Source: Schistocerca nitens (taxonomy: Eukaryota; Arthropoda; Insecta; Orthoptera; Acrididae). From it: a DNA stretch of 64,000 nt. A program made the translations under genes and the position numbers. Below the pieces are notes generated by a model. The model had not been told where the DNA came from and made no database searches. It worked only from the letters and a program-made list of their open reading frames with translations. This document shows, piece after piece, positions 55,360-64,000 of the stretch (position 1 is its first letter; the number at the start of each line of letters is the position of its first letter). Location of the stretch: positions 1,186,637,413-1,186,701,412 of the forward strand of contig NC_064615.1 of the NCBI RefSeq assembly GCF_023898315.1. Reading direction: 5' to 3'.

Positions 55360-55383
55360 TATATATATATATATATATATATA
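55360..55383. repeat. (TA)n at the PLE-A insertion edge
   Basis: About 11 TA units at the joint between the non-LTR element and the PLE-A 3' end. The adjacent PLE terminus lacks about 30 bp of its usual end. Confidence 0.9.
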
Positions 55384-57825
55384 ACAGAGGGATGTAGATG
55401 ATGAGACTTACCAAACAAAAGCGCTGGCAGGTCGATAGACACACAAACAAACACAAATATACACACAAAATTCAAGCTTTCGCAACAAACTGTTGCCTCA
55501 TCAGGAAAGAGGGAAGGAGAGGGAAAGACGAAAGGATGTGGGTTTTAAGGGAGAGGGTAAGGAGTCATTCCAATCCCGGGAGCGGAAAGACTTACCTTAG
55601 GGGGAAAAAAGGACAGGTATACACTCGCACACACACACATATCCATCCACACATACAGACACAAGTAGACATATTTAAAGACAAAGAGTTTGGGCAGAGA
55701 TGTCAGTCGAGGTGGAAGAGTAGAGGCAAAGAAGTTGTTGAGAGACAGGTGAGGTATGAGTGGCGGCAACTGGAAATTAGCGGAGATTGAGGCCTGGCGG
55801 ATAACGAGAAGAGAGGATATACTGAAGGGCAAGTTCCCATCTCCGGAGTTCGGATAGGTTGGTGTTGGTGGGAAGTATCCAGATAACCCGGACGGTGTAA
55901 CACTGTGCCAAGATGTGCTGGCTGTGCACCAAGGCATGTTTAGCCACAGGGTGATCCTCATTACCAACAAACACTGTCTGCCTGTGTCCATTCATGCGAA
56001 TGGACAGTTTGTTGCTGGTCATTCCCACATAGAATGCATCACAGTGTAGGCAGGTCAGTTGGTAAATCACGTGGGTGCTTTCACACGTGGCTCTGCCTTT
56101 GATCGTGTACACCTTCCGGGTTACAGGACTGGAGTAGGTGGTGGTGGGAGGGTGCATGGGACAGGTTTTGCACCGGGGGCGGTTACAAGGATAGGAGCCA
56201 GAGGGTAGGGAAGGTGGTTTGGGGATTTCATAGGGATGAACTAACAGGTTACGAAGGTTAGGTGGACGGCGGAAAGACACTCTTGGCGGAGTGGGGAGGA
56301 TTTCATGAAGGATGGATCTCATTTCAGGGCAGGATTTGAGGAAGTCGTATCCCTGCTGGAGAGCCACATTCAGAGTCTGGTCCAGTCCCGGAAAGTATCC
56401 TGTCACAAGTGGGGCACTTTTGTGGTTCTTCTGTGGGGGATTCTGGGTTTGAGGGGATGAGGAAGTGGCTCTGGTTATTTGCTTCTGTACCAGGCCGGGA
56501 GGGTAGTTGCGGGATGCGAAAGCTGTTGTCAGGTTGTTGGTGTAATGTTTCAGGGATTCCGGACTGGAGCAGATTCGTTTGCCACGAAGACCTAGGCTGT
56601 AGGGAAGGGACCGTTTGATGTGGAATGGGTGGCAGCTGTCATAATGGAGGTACTGTTGCTTGTTGGTGGGTTTGATGTGGACGGACGTGTGAAGTTGGCC
56701 ATTGGACAGGTGGAGGTCAACGTCAAGGAAAGTGGCATGGGATTTGGAGTAGGACCAGGTGAATCTGATGGAACCAAAGGAGTTGAGGTTGGAGAGGAAA
56801 TTCTGGAGTTCTTCTTCACTGTGAGTCCAGATCATGAAGATGTCATCAATAAATCTGTACCAAACTTTGGGTTGGCAGACCTGGGTAACCAAGAAGGCTT
56901 CCTCTAAGCGACCCATGAATAGGTTGGCATACGAGGGGGCCATCCTGGTACCCATGGCTGTTCCCTTTAATTGTTGGTATGTCTGGCCTTCAAAAGTGAA
57001 GAAGTTGTGAGTCAGGATGAAGCTGGCTAAGGTAATGAGGAAAGAGGTTTTAGGTAGGGTGGCAGGTGATCGGCGTGAAAGGAAATGCTCCATCGCAGCG
57101 AGGCCCTGGACGTGCGGAATATTTGTGTATAAGGAAGTGGCATCAATGGTTACAAGGATGGTTTCCGGGGGTAACAGATTGGGTAAGGATTCCAGGCGTT
57201 CAAGGAAGTGGTTGGTGTCTTTGATGAAGGATGGGAGACTGCATGTAATGGGTTGAAGGTGTTGATCTACGTAGGCAGAGACACGTTCTGTGGGGGCTTG
57301 GTAACCAGCTACAATGGGGCGGCCGGGATGATTGGGTTTGTGGATTTTAGGAAGAAGGTAGAAGGTTGGGGTGCGGGGTGTCGGTGGGGTCAGGAGGTTG
57401 ATGGAGTCAGGTGAAAGGTTTTGCAGGGGGCCTAAGGTTCTGAGGATTCCTTGAAGCTCCGCCTGGACATCGGGAATGGGGTTACCTTGGCAAACTTTGT
57501 ATGTGGTGTTGTCTGAAAGCTGACGCAGTCCCTCAGCCACATACTCCCAACGATCAAGTACCACGGTCGTGGAACCCTTGTCCGCCGGAAGAATGACGAT
57601 GGATCGGTCAGCCTTCAGATCACGGATAGCCTGGGCTTCAGCAGTGGTGATGTTGGGTGTAGGATTAAGGTTTTTTAAGAAGGATTGAGATGCAAGGCTG
57701 GAAGTCAGAAATTCCTGGAAGGTTTGGAGAGGGTGATTTTGAGGAAGAGGAGGTGGGTCCCGCTGTGATGGAGGACGGAACTGTTCCAGGCAGGGTTCAA
57801 TTTGGATGGTGTCTTGGGGAGTTGG
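55384..57825 (-). mobile_element. PLE-A, 5'-truncated copy (minus arm of inverted pair)
   Basis: Reads on minus from DPTPQDTIQIEPCLEQF (57,829) to the C-terminal end at 55,777, then the terminal repeat with hammerhead to 55,384. It abuts, head to head, a second truncated copy at 57,826. The stretch 55,384-56,880 is the inverted counterpart of 57,826-59,340. Confidence 0.9.
55471..55510 (-). ncRNA. Hammerhead ribozyme motif, PLE-A
   Basis: Minus strand: CTGATGA, stem II GCAAC/GTTGC, GAAA, GCTT, stem I TTC/GAA. Identical core to the 59.2-kb copy. Confidence 0.7.
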
Positions 57826-57829
57826 GTCT
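55777..57829 (-). pseudogene. PLE-A polymerase/nuclease, N-terminally truncated
   Basis: Open from the head-to-head joint to the stop. Carries the complete RT (RPIVAGYQAPTERVS; VTIDATSLYTNIP; GTAMGTRMAPSYANLFMG; WYRFIDDIFMIW) and GIY-YIG (THVIYQLTCLHCDAFYVGMT; Arg in KLSIRMNGH). The apparent Met and 80 or so upstream codons to 58,086 are antisense of the neighbouring copy and not part of the protein. Lacks about 300 N-terminal residues. Confidence 0.85.
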
Positions 57830-58929
57830 GCCAACCCAAAGTTTGGTACAGATTTATTGATGACATCTTCATGATCTGGACTCACAGTGAAGAAGAACTC
57901 CAGAATTTCCTCTCCAACCTCAACTCCTTTGGTTCCATCAGATTTACCTGGTCCTACTCCAAATCCCATGCCACTTTCCTTGACGTTGACCTCCACCTGT
58001 CCAATGGCCAACTTCACACGTCCGTCCACATCAAACCCACCAACAAGCAACAGTACCTCCATTATGACAGCTGCCACCCATTCCACATCAAACGGTCCCT
58101 TCCCTACAGCCTAGGTCTTCGTGGCAAACGAATCTGCTCCAGTCCGGAATCCCTGAAACATTACACCAACAACCTGACAACAGCTTTCGCATCCCGCAAC
58201 TACCCTCCCGGCCTGGTACAGAAGCAAATAACCAGAGCCACTTCCTCATCCCCTCAAACCCAGAATCCCCCACAGAAGAACCACAAAAGTGCCCCACTTG
58301 TGACAGGATACTTTCCGGGACTGGACCAGACTCTGAATGTGGCTCTCCAGCAGGGATACGACTTCCTCAAATCCTGCCCTGAAATGAGATCCATCCTTCA
58401 TGAAATCCTCCCCACTCCGCCAAGAGTGTCTTTCCGCCGTCCACCTAACCTTCGTAACCTGTTAGTTCATCCCTATGAAATCCCCAAACCACCTTCCCTA
58501 CCCTCTGGCTCCTATCCTTGTAACCGCCCCCGGTGCAAAACCTGTCCCATGCACCCTCCCACCACCACCTACTCCAGTCCTGTAACCCGGAAGGTGTACA
58601 CGATCAAAGGCAGAGCCACGTGTGAAAGCACCCACGTGATTTACCAACTGACCTGCCTACACTGTGATGCATTCTATGTGGGAATGACCAGCAACAAACT
58701 GTCCATTCGCATGAATGGACACAGGCAGACAGTGTTTGTTGGTAATGAGGATCACCCTGTGGCTAAACATGCCTTGGTGCACAGCCAGCACATCTTGGCA
58801 CAGTGTTACACCGTCCGGGTTATCTGGATACTTCCCACCAACACCAACCTATCCGAACTCCGGAGATGGGAACTTGCCCTTCAGTATATCCTCTCTTCTC
58901 GTTATCCGCCAGGCCTCAATCTCCGCTAA
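57826..58929 (+). pseudogene. PLE-A RT motif C to GIY-YIG, truncated
   Basis: 367 codons starting VCQPKVWYRFIDDIFM. Has thumb, Cys knuckle CNRPRCKTCPMH, GIY-YIG and the C-terminal end RYPPGLNLR with no stop. The first eight residues of the open frame (from 57,802) come from antisense of the other arm. Palm motifs A and B are missing, so no polymerase activity; the nuclease part is intact in sequence. Confidence 0.87.
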
Positions 58930-59044
58930 TTTCCAGTTGCCGCCACTCATACCTCACCTGTCTCTCAACAACTTCTTTGCCTCTACTCTTCCACCTCGAC
59001 TGACATCTCTGCCCAAACTCTTTGTCTTTAAATATGTCTACTTG

Positions 59045-59361
59045 TGTCTGTATGTGTGGATGGATATGTGTGTGTGTGCGAGTGTATACCTGTCCTTTTT
59101 TCCCCCTAAGGTAAGTCTTTCCGCTCCCGGGATTGGAATGACTCCTTACCCTCTCCCTTAAAACCCACATCCTTTCGTCTTTCCCTCTCCTTCCCTCTTT
59201 CCTGATGAGGCAACAGTTTGTTGCGAAAGCTTGAATTTTGTGTGTATATTTGTGTTTGTTTGTGTGTCTATCGACCTGCCAGCGCTTTTGTTTGGTAAGT
59301 CTCATCATCTTTCTTTTTAGATATATTTTTTCCACGTGGAATGTTTCCCTCTGTTATATTC
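59045..59361 (+). repeat. PLE-A terminal repeat (5' of the full-length copy)
   Basis: Starts with a TGTGTGTG-rich part after AAATATGTCTACTTGTGTC, contains CCCTAAGGTAAGTCTTTCC (a strong splice-donor-like site near 59,109), the hammerhead, and ends at CCACGTGGAATGTTTCCCTC. The direct-orientation partner is at 63,052-63,324. Confidence 0.85.
59198..59240 (+). ncRNA. Hammerhead ribozyme motif, PLE-A (reference copy)
   Basis: CTGATGA at 59,202-59,208, stem II GCAAC (59,210-59,214) with GTTGC (59,220-59,224) around loop AGTTT, GAAA at 59,225-59,228, then GCTT. The A-GC-T palindrome gives a very short stem III with the cleavage site at the following T, and stem I closes with TTC/GAA. Hammerheads in PLE terminal repeats are established knowledge; the short stem III points to cleavage as a dimer. 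Confidence 0.75.
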
Positions 59362-60092
59362 ATATCATTAATTTGAACCCAACAATGACGTTTGTTATTG
59401 TCACTGTTACATTTCGAAGTCTTTTCTGTCGTCTTATTTCCTCCTTCTGTTTTTGCCAGTAGTTTCCCTTTGTATTCACCTTCTGCTTTTTACCGTAATC
59501 CACTATACAATTTTATCCCGCCGATATATACTCAACAATACGTAATAATACGTAACCCACTTCCAAACCATAACCAAAAAAATTTTTTCTTCCGCTACTG
59601 CTATAAAATCCACCGTTTCTAGTTCACAAACAGTTCCTTTCAGCTATTAAACAACCTTTTCGGCTAGTTTTAATAACTTTTGCTTTATTTCGATTTCCGT
59701 TTTTTCACATCACCGATCATTTTTAGCCGCTTCCCACAGGTTTTAACGTTATTATTTCTCCACCAGACAATTGTTAGCCTCATTTCCATAATCTGCCACC
59801 ACCATACCACTACTTTTAATACATCCTCACGTAGTTTTTTCGAAATTTTCCCGAATTTCTCCACCCTTTAACGTGTTTTGGCGGCAACACAACCACCTAA
59901 CCTTTATGCACATCGTTTTCTACCTACACTATTTCACCACAGGATCAACATAACCCAGCTCCAACCAACCCCTTTTCGCCTCTTTTCACACCAGATCTCC
60001 ATTTGCTTTCTACTTCACCTTTATCTCTCCCCACATATTTTTATATTCATTTTCATTTCAGCCTCACGTTACACTTTCGACCTTCTAGTACC

Positions 60093-62936
60093 ATGTCACC
60101 CGCACAACACCCCCACAACGACCCCATTAAGTTTTATTTACATTCCCTCCGCAGACATGCCTTCGCCCTAGCCAGATTACGCTCCCACATTCTATTTTCT
60201 CAGGCTTGTCTGACATTTGGCATTACCCCCAAAGGCCTCACACTTAAAGTTCCCATCTCTGGCTGCAACCCTTCCTTCCATCAGTCCCTATACCAGTTCC
60301 AAACTGAACAATCCATTGCCCTCACCCACCTAATCCTTCACCTACACATCAACTCAGCCCATGAACACACCCGTCAACTCCTATCCTTAATAAAAGTCCT
60401 TAATCTTTCCTCTCCCACATCCACACCGGCTGTTCAGAGCATCCTCCTACAGGCCAACCGTAAATTAGAACAGCATGCCACCCTCCACCTCAAAAAACTA
60501 TCCAATCTCCTGGTTTCCCACCTCCGGAAAGGCAACTCACTCACCCTTCACAACCTTTCCAGCAAACCTCAACCACCTCTCATTGCACACAAACCCAGTC
60601 TCTCCCATCTACTCAATCTCCCACTTCCAGCTCCACTCCCTCCAAAACCTCAAAATTCCTTTCAACACAATCTGGAACCACAACACCCTAATTCAGTAGT
60701 TAACCTTTCCTCCAAACCTCTCTCCCAATCCGAAACCTTTGTCCTATCCAAAGGCCTCACCTTCAGCCCCACTCCCAGATTCAACCAAACAGCCCTCGTC
60801 AAAGATTTACTGTCCTACACCCGTACTCTCTGCTGGAAATATCACTTTGCCACGAAGAAAAATGATCCTAATCCTACTCCTAATGATCCAACTCCCCAAG
60901 ACACCACCCAAATTGAACCCTGCCTGGAACAGTTCCGTCCTCCGTCACAGCGGGACCCACCTCCTCTTCCTCAAAATCACCCTCTCCAAACCTTCCAGGA
61001 ATTTCTGACTTCCAGCCTTGCATCTCAATCCTTCTTAAAAAACCTTAATCCTACACCCAACATCACCACTGCTGAAGCCCAGGCTATCCGTGATCTGAAG
61101 GCTGACCGATCCATCGTCATTCTTCCGGCGGACAAGGGTTCCACGACCGTGGTACTTGATTGTCGGGAGTATGTGGCTGAGGGACTGCGTCAGCTTTCAG
61201 ACAACACCACATACAAAGTTTGCCAAGGTAACCCCATTCCCGATGTCCAGGCGGAGCTTCAAGGAATCCTCAGAACCTTAGGCCCCCTGCAAAACCTTTC
61301 ACCTGACTCCATCAACCTCCTGACCCCACCGACACCCCGCACCCCAACCTTCTACCTTCTTCCTAAAATCCACAAACCCAATCATCCCGGCCGCCCCATT
61401 GTAGCTGGTTACCAAGCCCCCACAGAACGTATCTCTGCCTACGTAGATCAACACCTTCAACCCATTACATGCAGTCTCCCATCCTTCATCAAAGACACCA
61501 ACCACTTCCTTGAACGCCTGGAATCCTTACCCAATCTGTTACCCCCGGAAACCATCCTTGTAACCATTGATGCCACTTCCTTATACACAAATATTCCGCA
61601 CGTCCAGGGCCTCGCTGCGATGGAGCATTTCCTTTCACGCCGATCACCTGCCACCCTACCTAAAACCTCTTTCCTCATTACCTTAGCCAGCTTCATCCTG
61701 ACTCACAACTTCTTCACTTTTGAAGGCCAGACATACCAACAATTAAAGGGAACAGCCATGGGTACCAGGATGGCCCCCTCGTACGCCAACCTATTCATGG
61801 GTCGCTTAGAGGAAGCCTTCTTGGTTACCCAGGTCTGCCAACCCAAAGTTTGGTACAGATTTATTGATGACATCTTCATGATCTGGACTCACAGTGAAGA
61901 AGAACTCCAGAATTTCCTCTCCAACCTCAACTCCTTTGGTTCCATCAGATTCACCTGGTCCTACTCCAAATCCCATGCCACTTTCCTTGATGTTGACCTC
62001 CACCTGTCCAATGGCCAACTTCACACGTCCGTCCACATCAAACCCACCAACAAGCAACAGTACCTCCATTATGACAGCTGCCACCCATTCCACATCAAAC
62101 GGTCCCTTCCCTACAGCCTAGGTCTTCGTGGCAAACGAATCTGCTCCAGTCCGGAATCCCTGAAACATTACACCAACAACCTGACAACAGCTTTCGCATC
62201 CCGCAACTACCCTCCCGGCCTGGTACAGAAGCAAATAACCAGAGCCACTTCCTCATCCCCTCAAACCCAGAATCCCCCACAGAAGAACCACAAAAGTGCC
62301 CCACTTGTGACAGGATACTTTCCGGGACTGGACCAGACTCTGAATGTGGCTCTCCAGCAGGGATACGACTTCCTCAAATCCTGCCCTGAAATGAGATCCA
62401 TCCTTCATGAAATCCTCCCCACTCCGCCAAGAGTGTCTTTCCGCCGTCCACCTAACCTTCGTAACCTGTTAGTTCATCCCTATGAAATCCCCAAACCACC
62501 TTCCCTACCCTCTGGCTCCTATCCTTGTAACCGCCCCCGGTGCAAAACCTGTCCCATGCACCCTCCCACCACCACCTACTCCAGTCCTGTAACCCGGAAG
62601 GTGTACACGATCAAAGGCAGAGCCACGTGTGAAAGCACCCACGTGATTTACCAACTGACCTGCCTACACTGTGATGCATTCTATGTGGGAATGACCAGCA
62701 ACAAACTGTCCATTCGCATGAATGGACACTGGCAGACAGTGTTTGTTGGTAATGAGGATCACCCTGTGGCTAAACATGCCTTGGTGCACAGCCAGCACAT
62801 CTTGGCACAGTGTTACACCGTCCGGGTTATCTGGATACTTCCCACCAACACCAACCTATCCGAACTCCGGAGATGGGAACTTGCCCTTCAGTATATCCTC
62901 TCTTCTCGTTATCCGCCAGGCCTCAATCTCCGCTAA
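60093..62936 (+). CDS. Penelope-like polymerase: RT plus GIY-YIG endonuclease
   Basis: 947 residues from the Met of MSPAQHPHNDPIKFYLHSLR; the frame is open upstream to 60,003, but the internally deleted copy also keeps this Met context. A 320-residue N-terminal region rich in Pro, Leu, Ser and His is followed by RT: VILPADKGSTTVV, FYLLPKIHKPNHPGRPIVAG, VTIDATSLYTNIP (motif A), GTAMGTRMAPSYANLF (B), WYRFIDDIFMIW (C), ATFLDVDLHL. Then the Cys knuckle CNRPRCKTCPMH, GIY-YIG (HVIYQLTC; DAFYVGMT) and the catalytic Arg in LSIRMNGH. PLE proteins prime reverse transcription at nicked target DNA. Unlike the other copies, W replaces R after MNGH. No stop or frameshift, so possibly active. Confidence 0.92.
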   Translation: MSPAQHPHNDPIKFYLHSLRRHAFALARLRSHILFSQACLTFGITPKGLTLKVPISGCNPSFHQSLYQFQTEQSIALTHLILHLHINSAHEHTRQLLSLIKVLNLSSPTSTPAVQSILLQANRKLEQHATLHLKKLSNLLVSHLRKGNSLTLHNLSSKPQPPLIAHKPSLSHLLNLPLPAPLPPKPQNSFQHNLEPQHPNSVVNLSSKPLSQSETFVLSKGLTFSPTPRFNQTALVKDLLSYTRTLCWKYHFATKKNDPNPTPNDPTPQDTTQIEPCLEQFRPPSQRDPPPLPQNHPLQTFQEFLTSSLASQSFLKNLNPTPNITTAEAQAIRDLKADRSIVILPADKGSTTVVLDCREYVAEGLRQLSDNTTYKVCQGNPIPDVQAELQGILRTLGPLQNLSPDSINLLTPPTPRTPTFYLLPKIHKPNHPGRPIVAGYQAPTERISAYVDQHLQPITCSLPSFIKDTNHFLERLESLPNLLPPETILVTIDATSLYTNIPHVQGLAAMEHFLSRRSPATLPKTSFLITLASFILTHNFFTFEGQTYQQLKGTAMGTRMAPSYANLFMGRLEEAFLVTQVCQPKVWYRFIDDIFMIWTHSEEELQNFLSNLNSFGSIRFTWSYSKSHATFLDVDLHLSNGQLHTSVHIKPTNKQQYLHYDSCHPFHIKRSLPYSLGLRGKRICSSPESLKHYTNNLTTAFASRNYPPGLVQKQITRATSSSPQTQNPPQKNHKSAPLVTGYFPGLDQTLNVALQQGYDFLKSCPEMRSILHEILPTPPRVSFRRPPNLRNLLVHPYEIPKPPSLPSGSYPCNRPRCKTCPMHPPTTTYSSPVTRKVYTIKGRATCESTHVIYQLTCLHCDAFYVGMTSNKLSIRMNGHWQTVFVGNEDHPVAKHALVHSQHILAQCYTVRVIWILPTNTNLSELRRWELALQYILSSRYPPGLNLR

Positions 62937-63051
62937 TTTCCAGTTGCCGCCACTCATACCTCACCTGTCTCTCAACAACTTCTTTGCCTCTACTCTTCCA
63001 CCTCGACTGACATCTCTGCCCAAACTCTTTGTCTTTAAATATGTCTACTTG

Positions 63052-63324
63052 TGTCTGTATGTGTGGATGGATATGTGTGTGTGTGCGAGTGTATACCTGT
63101 CCTTTTTTCCCCCTAAGGTAAGTCTTTCCGCTCCCGGGATTGGAATGACTCCTTACCCTCTCCCTTAAAACCCACATCCTTTCGTCTTTCCCTCTCCTTC
63201 CCTCTTTCCTGATGAGGCAACAGTTTGTTGCGAAACCTTGAATTTTGTGTGTATGTTTGTGTTCGTTTGTGTGTCTGTCGACCTGCCAGCACTTTCATTT
63301 GGTAAGTCACATCATCTTTGTTTT
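63052..63324 (+). repeat. PLE-A terminal repeat (3' of the full-length copy)
   Basis: Direct repeat of 59,045-59,361 but lacking the last 30-40 bp (ending at CATCATCTTTG). It meets a minus-oriented PLE-A copy through a short (AT)n spacer at 63,325-63,333. Confidence 0.85.
63205..63246 (+). ncRNA. Hammerhead motif with altered stem III, PLE-A
   Basis: CTGATGA at 63,209-63,215, stem II GCAAC/GTTGC, and GAAA at 63,232-63,235 are kept. GCTT has become CCTT, so the palindromic stem III is broken. Confidence 0.58.
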
Positions 63325-63408
63325 ATATATATATGATGATGTGACTTACCGAGCGAAAGCGCTGGCAGGTCGATAGACACACAAACAAACACAAACACAC
63401 ACACAAAA

Positions 63409-63448
63409 TTCAAGCTTTCGCAACAAACTGTTGCCTCATCAGGAAAGA
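63409..63448 (-). ncRNA. Hammerhead ribozyme motif, PLE-A
   Basis: Minus strand: CTGATGA, GCAAC/GTTGC, GAAA, GCTT, stem I TTC/GAA. Complete core. Confidence 0.7.
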
Positions 63449-63716
63449 GGGAAGGAGAGGGAAAGACGAAAGGATGTGGGTTTTAGGGGAGAGGGTAAGG
63501 AGTCATTCCAATCCCAGGAGCGGAAAGACTTACCTTAGGGGGAAAAAAGGACGGGTATACACTCGCACACACACACATATCCATCCTCACATATACAGAC
63601 ACAAGCAGACATATTTAAAGACAAAGAGTTTGGGCAGAGATGTCAGTCGAGGCAGAAGTGCAGAGGCAAAGATGTTGTTGAATGACAGGTGAGGTATGAG
63701 TGGCGGCAACTTGAAA

Positions 63717-64000
63717 TTAGCGGAGATTGAGGCCTGGTGGATAACGGGAAGAGAGGATATATTGAACAGCAAGTTCCCATCTCCGGAGTCCGGATAGGTT
63801 GGTGTTAGTGGGAAGTATCCAGATAACCCGGACGGTGTAACACTGTGCCAAGATGTGCTGGCCGTGCACCAAGGCATGTTTAGCCACGGGGTGATCCTCA
63901 TTACCAACAAACACTGTCTGCCTGTGTCCATTCATGCGAATGGACAGTTTGTTGCTGGTCAATCCCACATAGAATGCGTCACAGTGTAGGCAGGTCAGTT
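63717..64000 (-). CDS. PLE-A GIY-YIG endonuclease, partial at window edge
   Basis: Open frame entering from beyond 64,000: LTCLHCDAFYVGLTSNKLSI, then the catalytic Arg and MNGHRQTVFVGNEDH, ending RYPPGLNLR. YVGLT differs from YVGMT of the other copies. The N-terminal part is outside the window, so completeness is unknown. Confidence 0.82.
   Translation of the reverse strand, partial: LTCLHCDAFYVGLTSNKLSIRMNGHRQTVFVGNEDHPVAKHALVHGQHILAQCYTVRVIWILPTNTNLSGLRRWELAVQYILSSRYPPGLNLR

Larger units (their letters stand above)
57826..59361 (+). mobile_element. PLE-A, 5'-truncated copy (plus arm of inverted pair)
   Basis: Begins abruptly at GTCTGCCAACCC, corresponding to 61,833 of the full-length copy, at a joint with at most 1-2 bp microhomology to the minus arm. 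It runs through the RT motif C, GIY-YIG and the terminal repeat, which also serves as the 5' repeat of the following full-length copy. Confidence 0.9.
59045..63324 (+). mobile_element. PLE-A, full-length copy with direct terminal repeats
   Basis: About 4.3 kb: terminal repeat, non-coding leader (59,362-60,092), one long ORF, and a second terminal repeat in direct orientation. Both repeats carry hammerheads. The 5' repeat is shared with the upstream truncated copy. It is the only copy here with an open N-terminal half. Similarity to neighbouring copies is very high by eye, implying recent spread. Confidence 0.9.
63334..64000 (-). mobile_element. PLE-A copy, minus, running off the window
   Basis: A terminal repeat with hammerhead (63,334-63,600), then on the minus strand the GIY-YIG region upward to the window edge. 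It forms a tail-to-tail inverted pair with the 3' end of the full-length copy, with arms of at least 660 bp. Confidence 0.9.

Noticed and set aside
56409..57414. Several small open frames antisense to PLE-A, repeated at 58.1, 61.3-62.3 kb
   Set aside because: They recur only because PLE-A copies recur, and they mirror the conserved sense protein. No independent coding signal.
55777..58086. A single 769-residue protein on the minus strand
   Set aside because: The frame crosses the head-to-head joint at 57,825. The upstream 80 or so codons are antisense of the plus copy, so this is a chimera of two element copies.
57802..58929. A 375-residue gene with its own start codon
   Set aside because: The first eight codons come from antisense of the neighbouring copy. 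The rest is a truncated PLE-A without palm motifs A and B.
1..64000. CRISPR array, bacterial operons, rRNA
   Set aside because: No regularly spaced short repeats with unique spacers, no ribosome-binding-site-led gene series, and no rRNA-like sequence. The sequence is eukaryotic repeat DNA.

Overview
The window is eukaryotic and almost entirely transposable-element DNA. I see no bacterial-type operon, rRNA gene or canonical tRNA gene. Codon-scale decay, (TG)n, (GA)n and (ATT)n microsatellites, a tRNA-derived SINE, a Tc1 transposon, many APE-type non-LTR retrotransposons and abundant Penelope-like elements (PLEs) point to a large, repeat-bloated insect genome. I infer an orthopteran, probably a grasshopper or locust of the Schistocerca type, because several repeats look familiar from such genomes. 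This is recall, not a search result.

Layout. 0-2.6 kb: microsatellite and a decayed PLE (minus). 2.6-7.4 kb: a decayed CR1/Jockey-group non-LTR element (minus) whose ORF1 carried a PHD finger, a coiled coil and an SGNH-esterase domain. It is broken at 6.0-6.45 kb by a foldback element that carries a hammerhead-ribozyme-like motif in each arm. 7.5-10.6 kb: a Gypsy-type pol remnant (plus). 10.6-14.7 kb: mostly unassigned, with one PLE terminus. 14.7-31.3 kb: one old PLE (minus, here PLE-B) expanded to about 16.5 kb by nested insertions: a second PLE, a Tc1 transposon with an open transposase gene, a 6-kb I-clade element itself split by an RTE element, a 960-bp foldback element with tRNA-like arms, and an internally deleted PLE of family A. 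Most joints have a recognisable target-site duplication. 31.6-34.9 kb: a nearly full-length RTE copy (minus). 35.0-37.7 kb: two exon-like segments on the minus strand with matching splice phase, the only candidate host-gene sequence; the presumed intron between them contains PLE termini and a SINE. 37.9-43.2 kb: CR1-group remnants. 43.7-46.0 kb: an RTE-like element with an uninterrupted 718-codon reverse-transcriptase ORF. 46-55.3 kb: fragments of RTE and CR1-group elements, several nested. 55.4-64.0 kb: a cluster of very similar PLE-A copies in head-to-head, direct and tail-to-tail arrangement, including one full-length copy with an intact ORF (RT plus GIY-YIG nuclease), extending past the window edge.

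How it works together. PLE-A, the Tc1 element and the 43.7-kb RTE look young because their long ORFs are open. The others are fossils that served as landing sites. The most interesting thread is the hammerhead motif: it recurs in the terminal repeats of several PLE families, in forms from near-consensus to decayed, and in both arms of the foldback at 6.0-6.4 kb. All domain and family calls are by eye; no search or folding was run.
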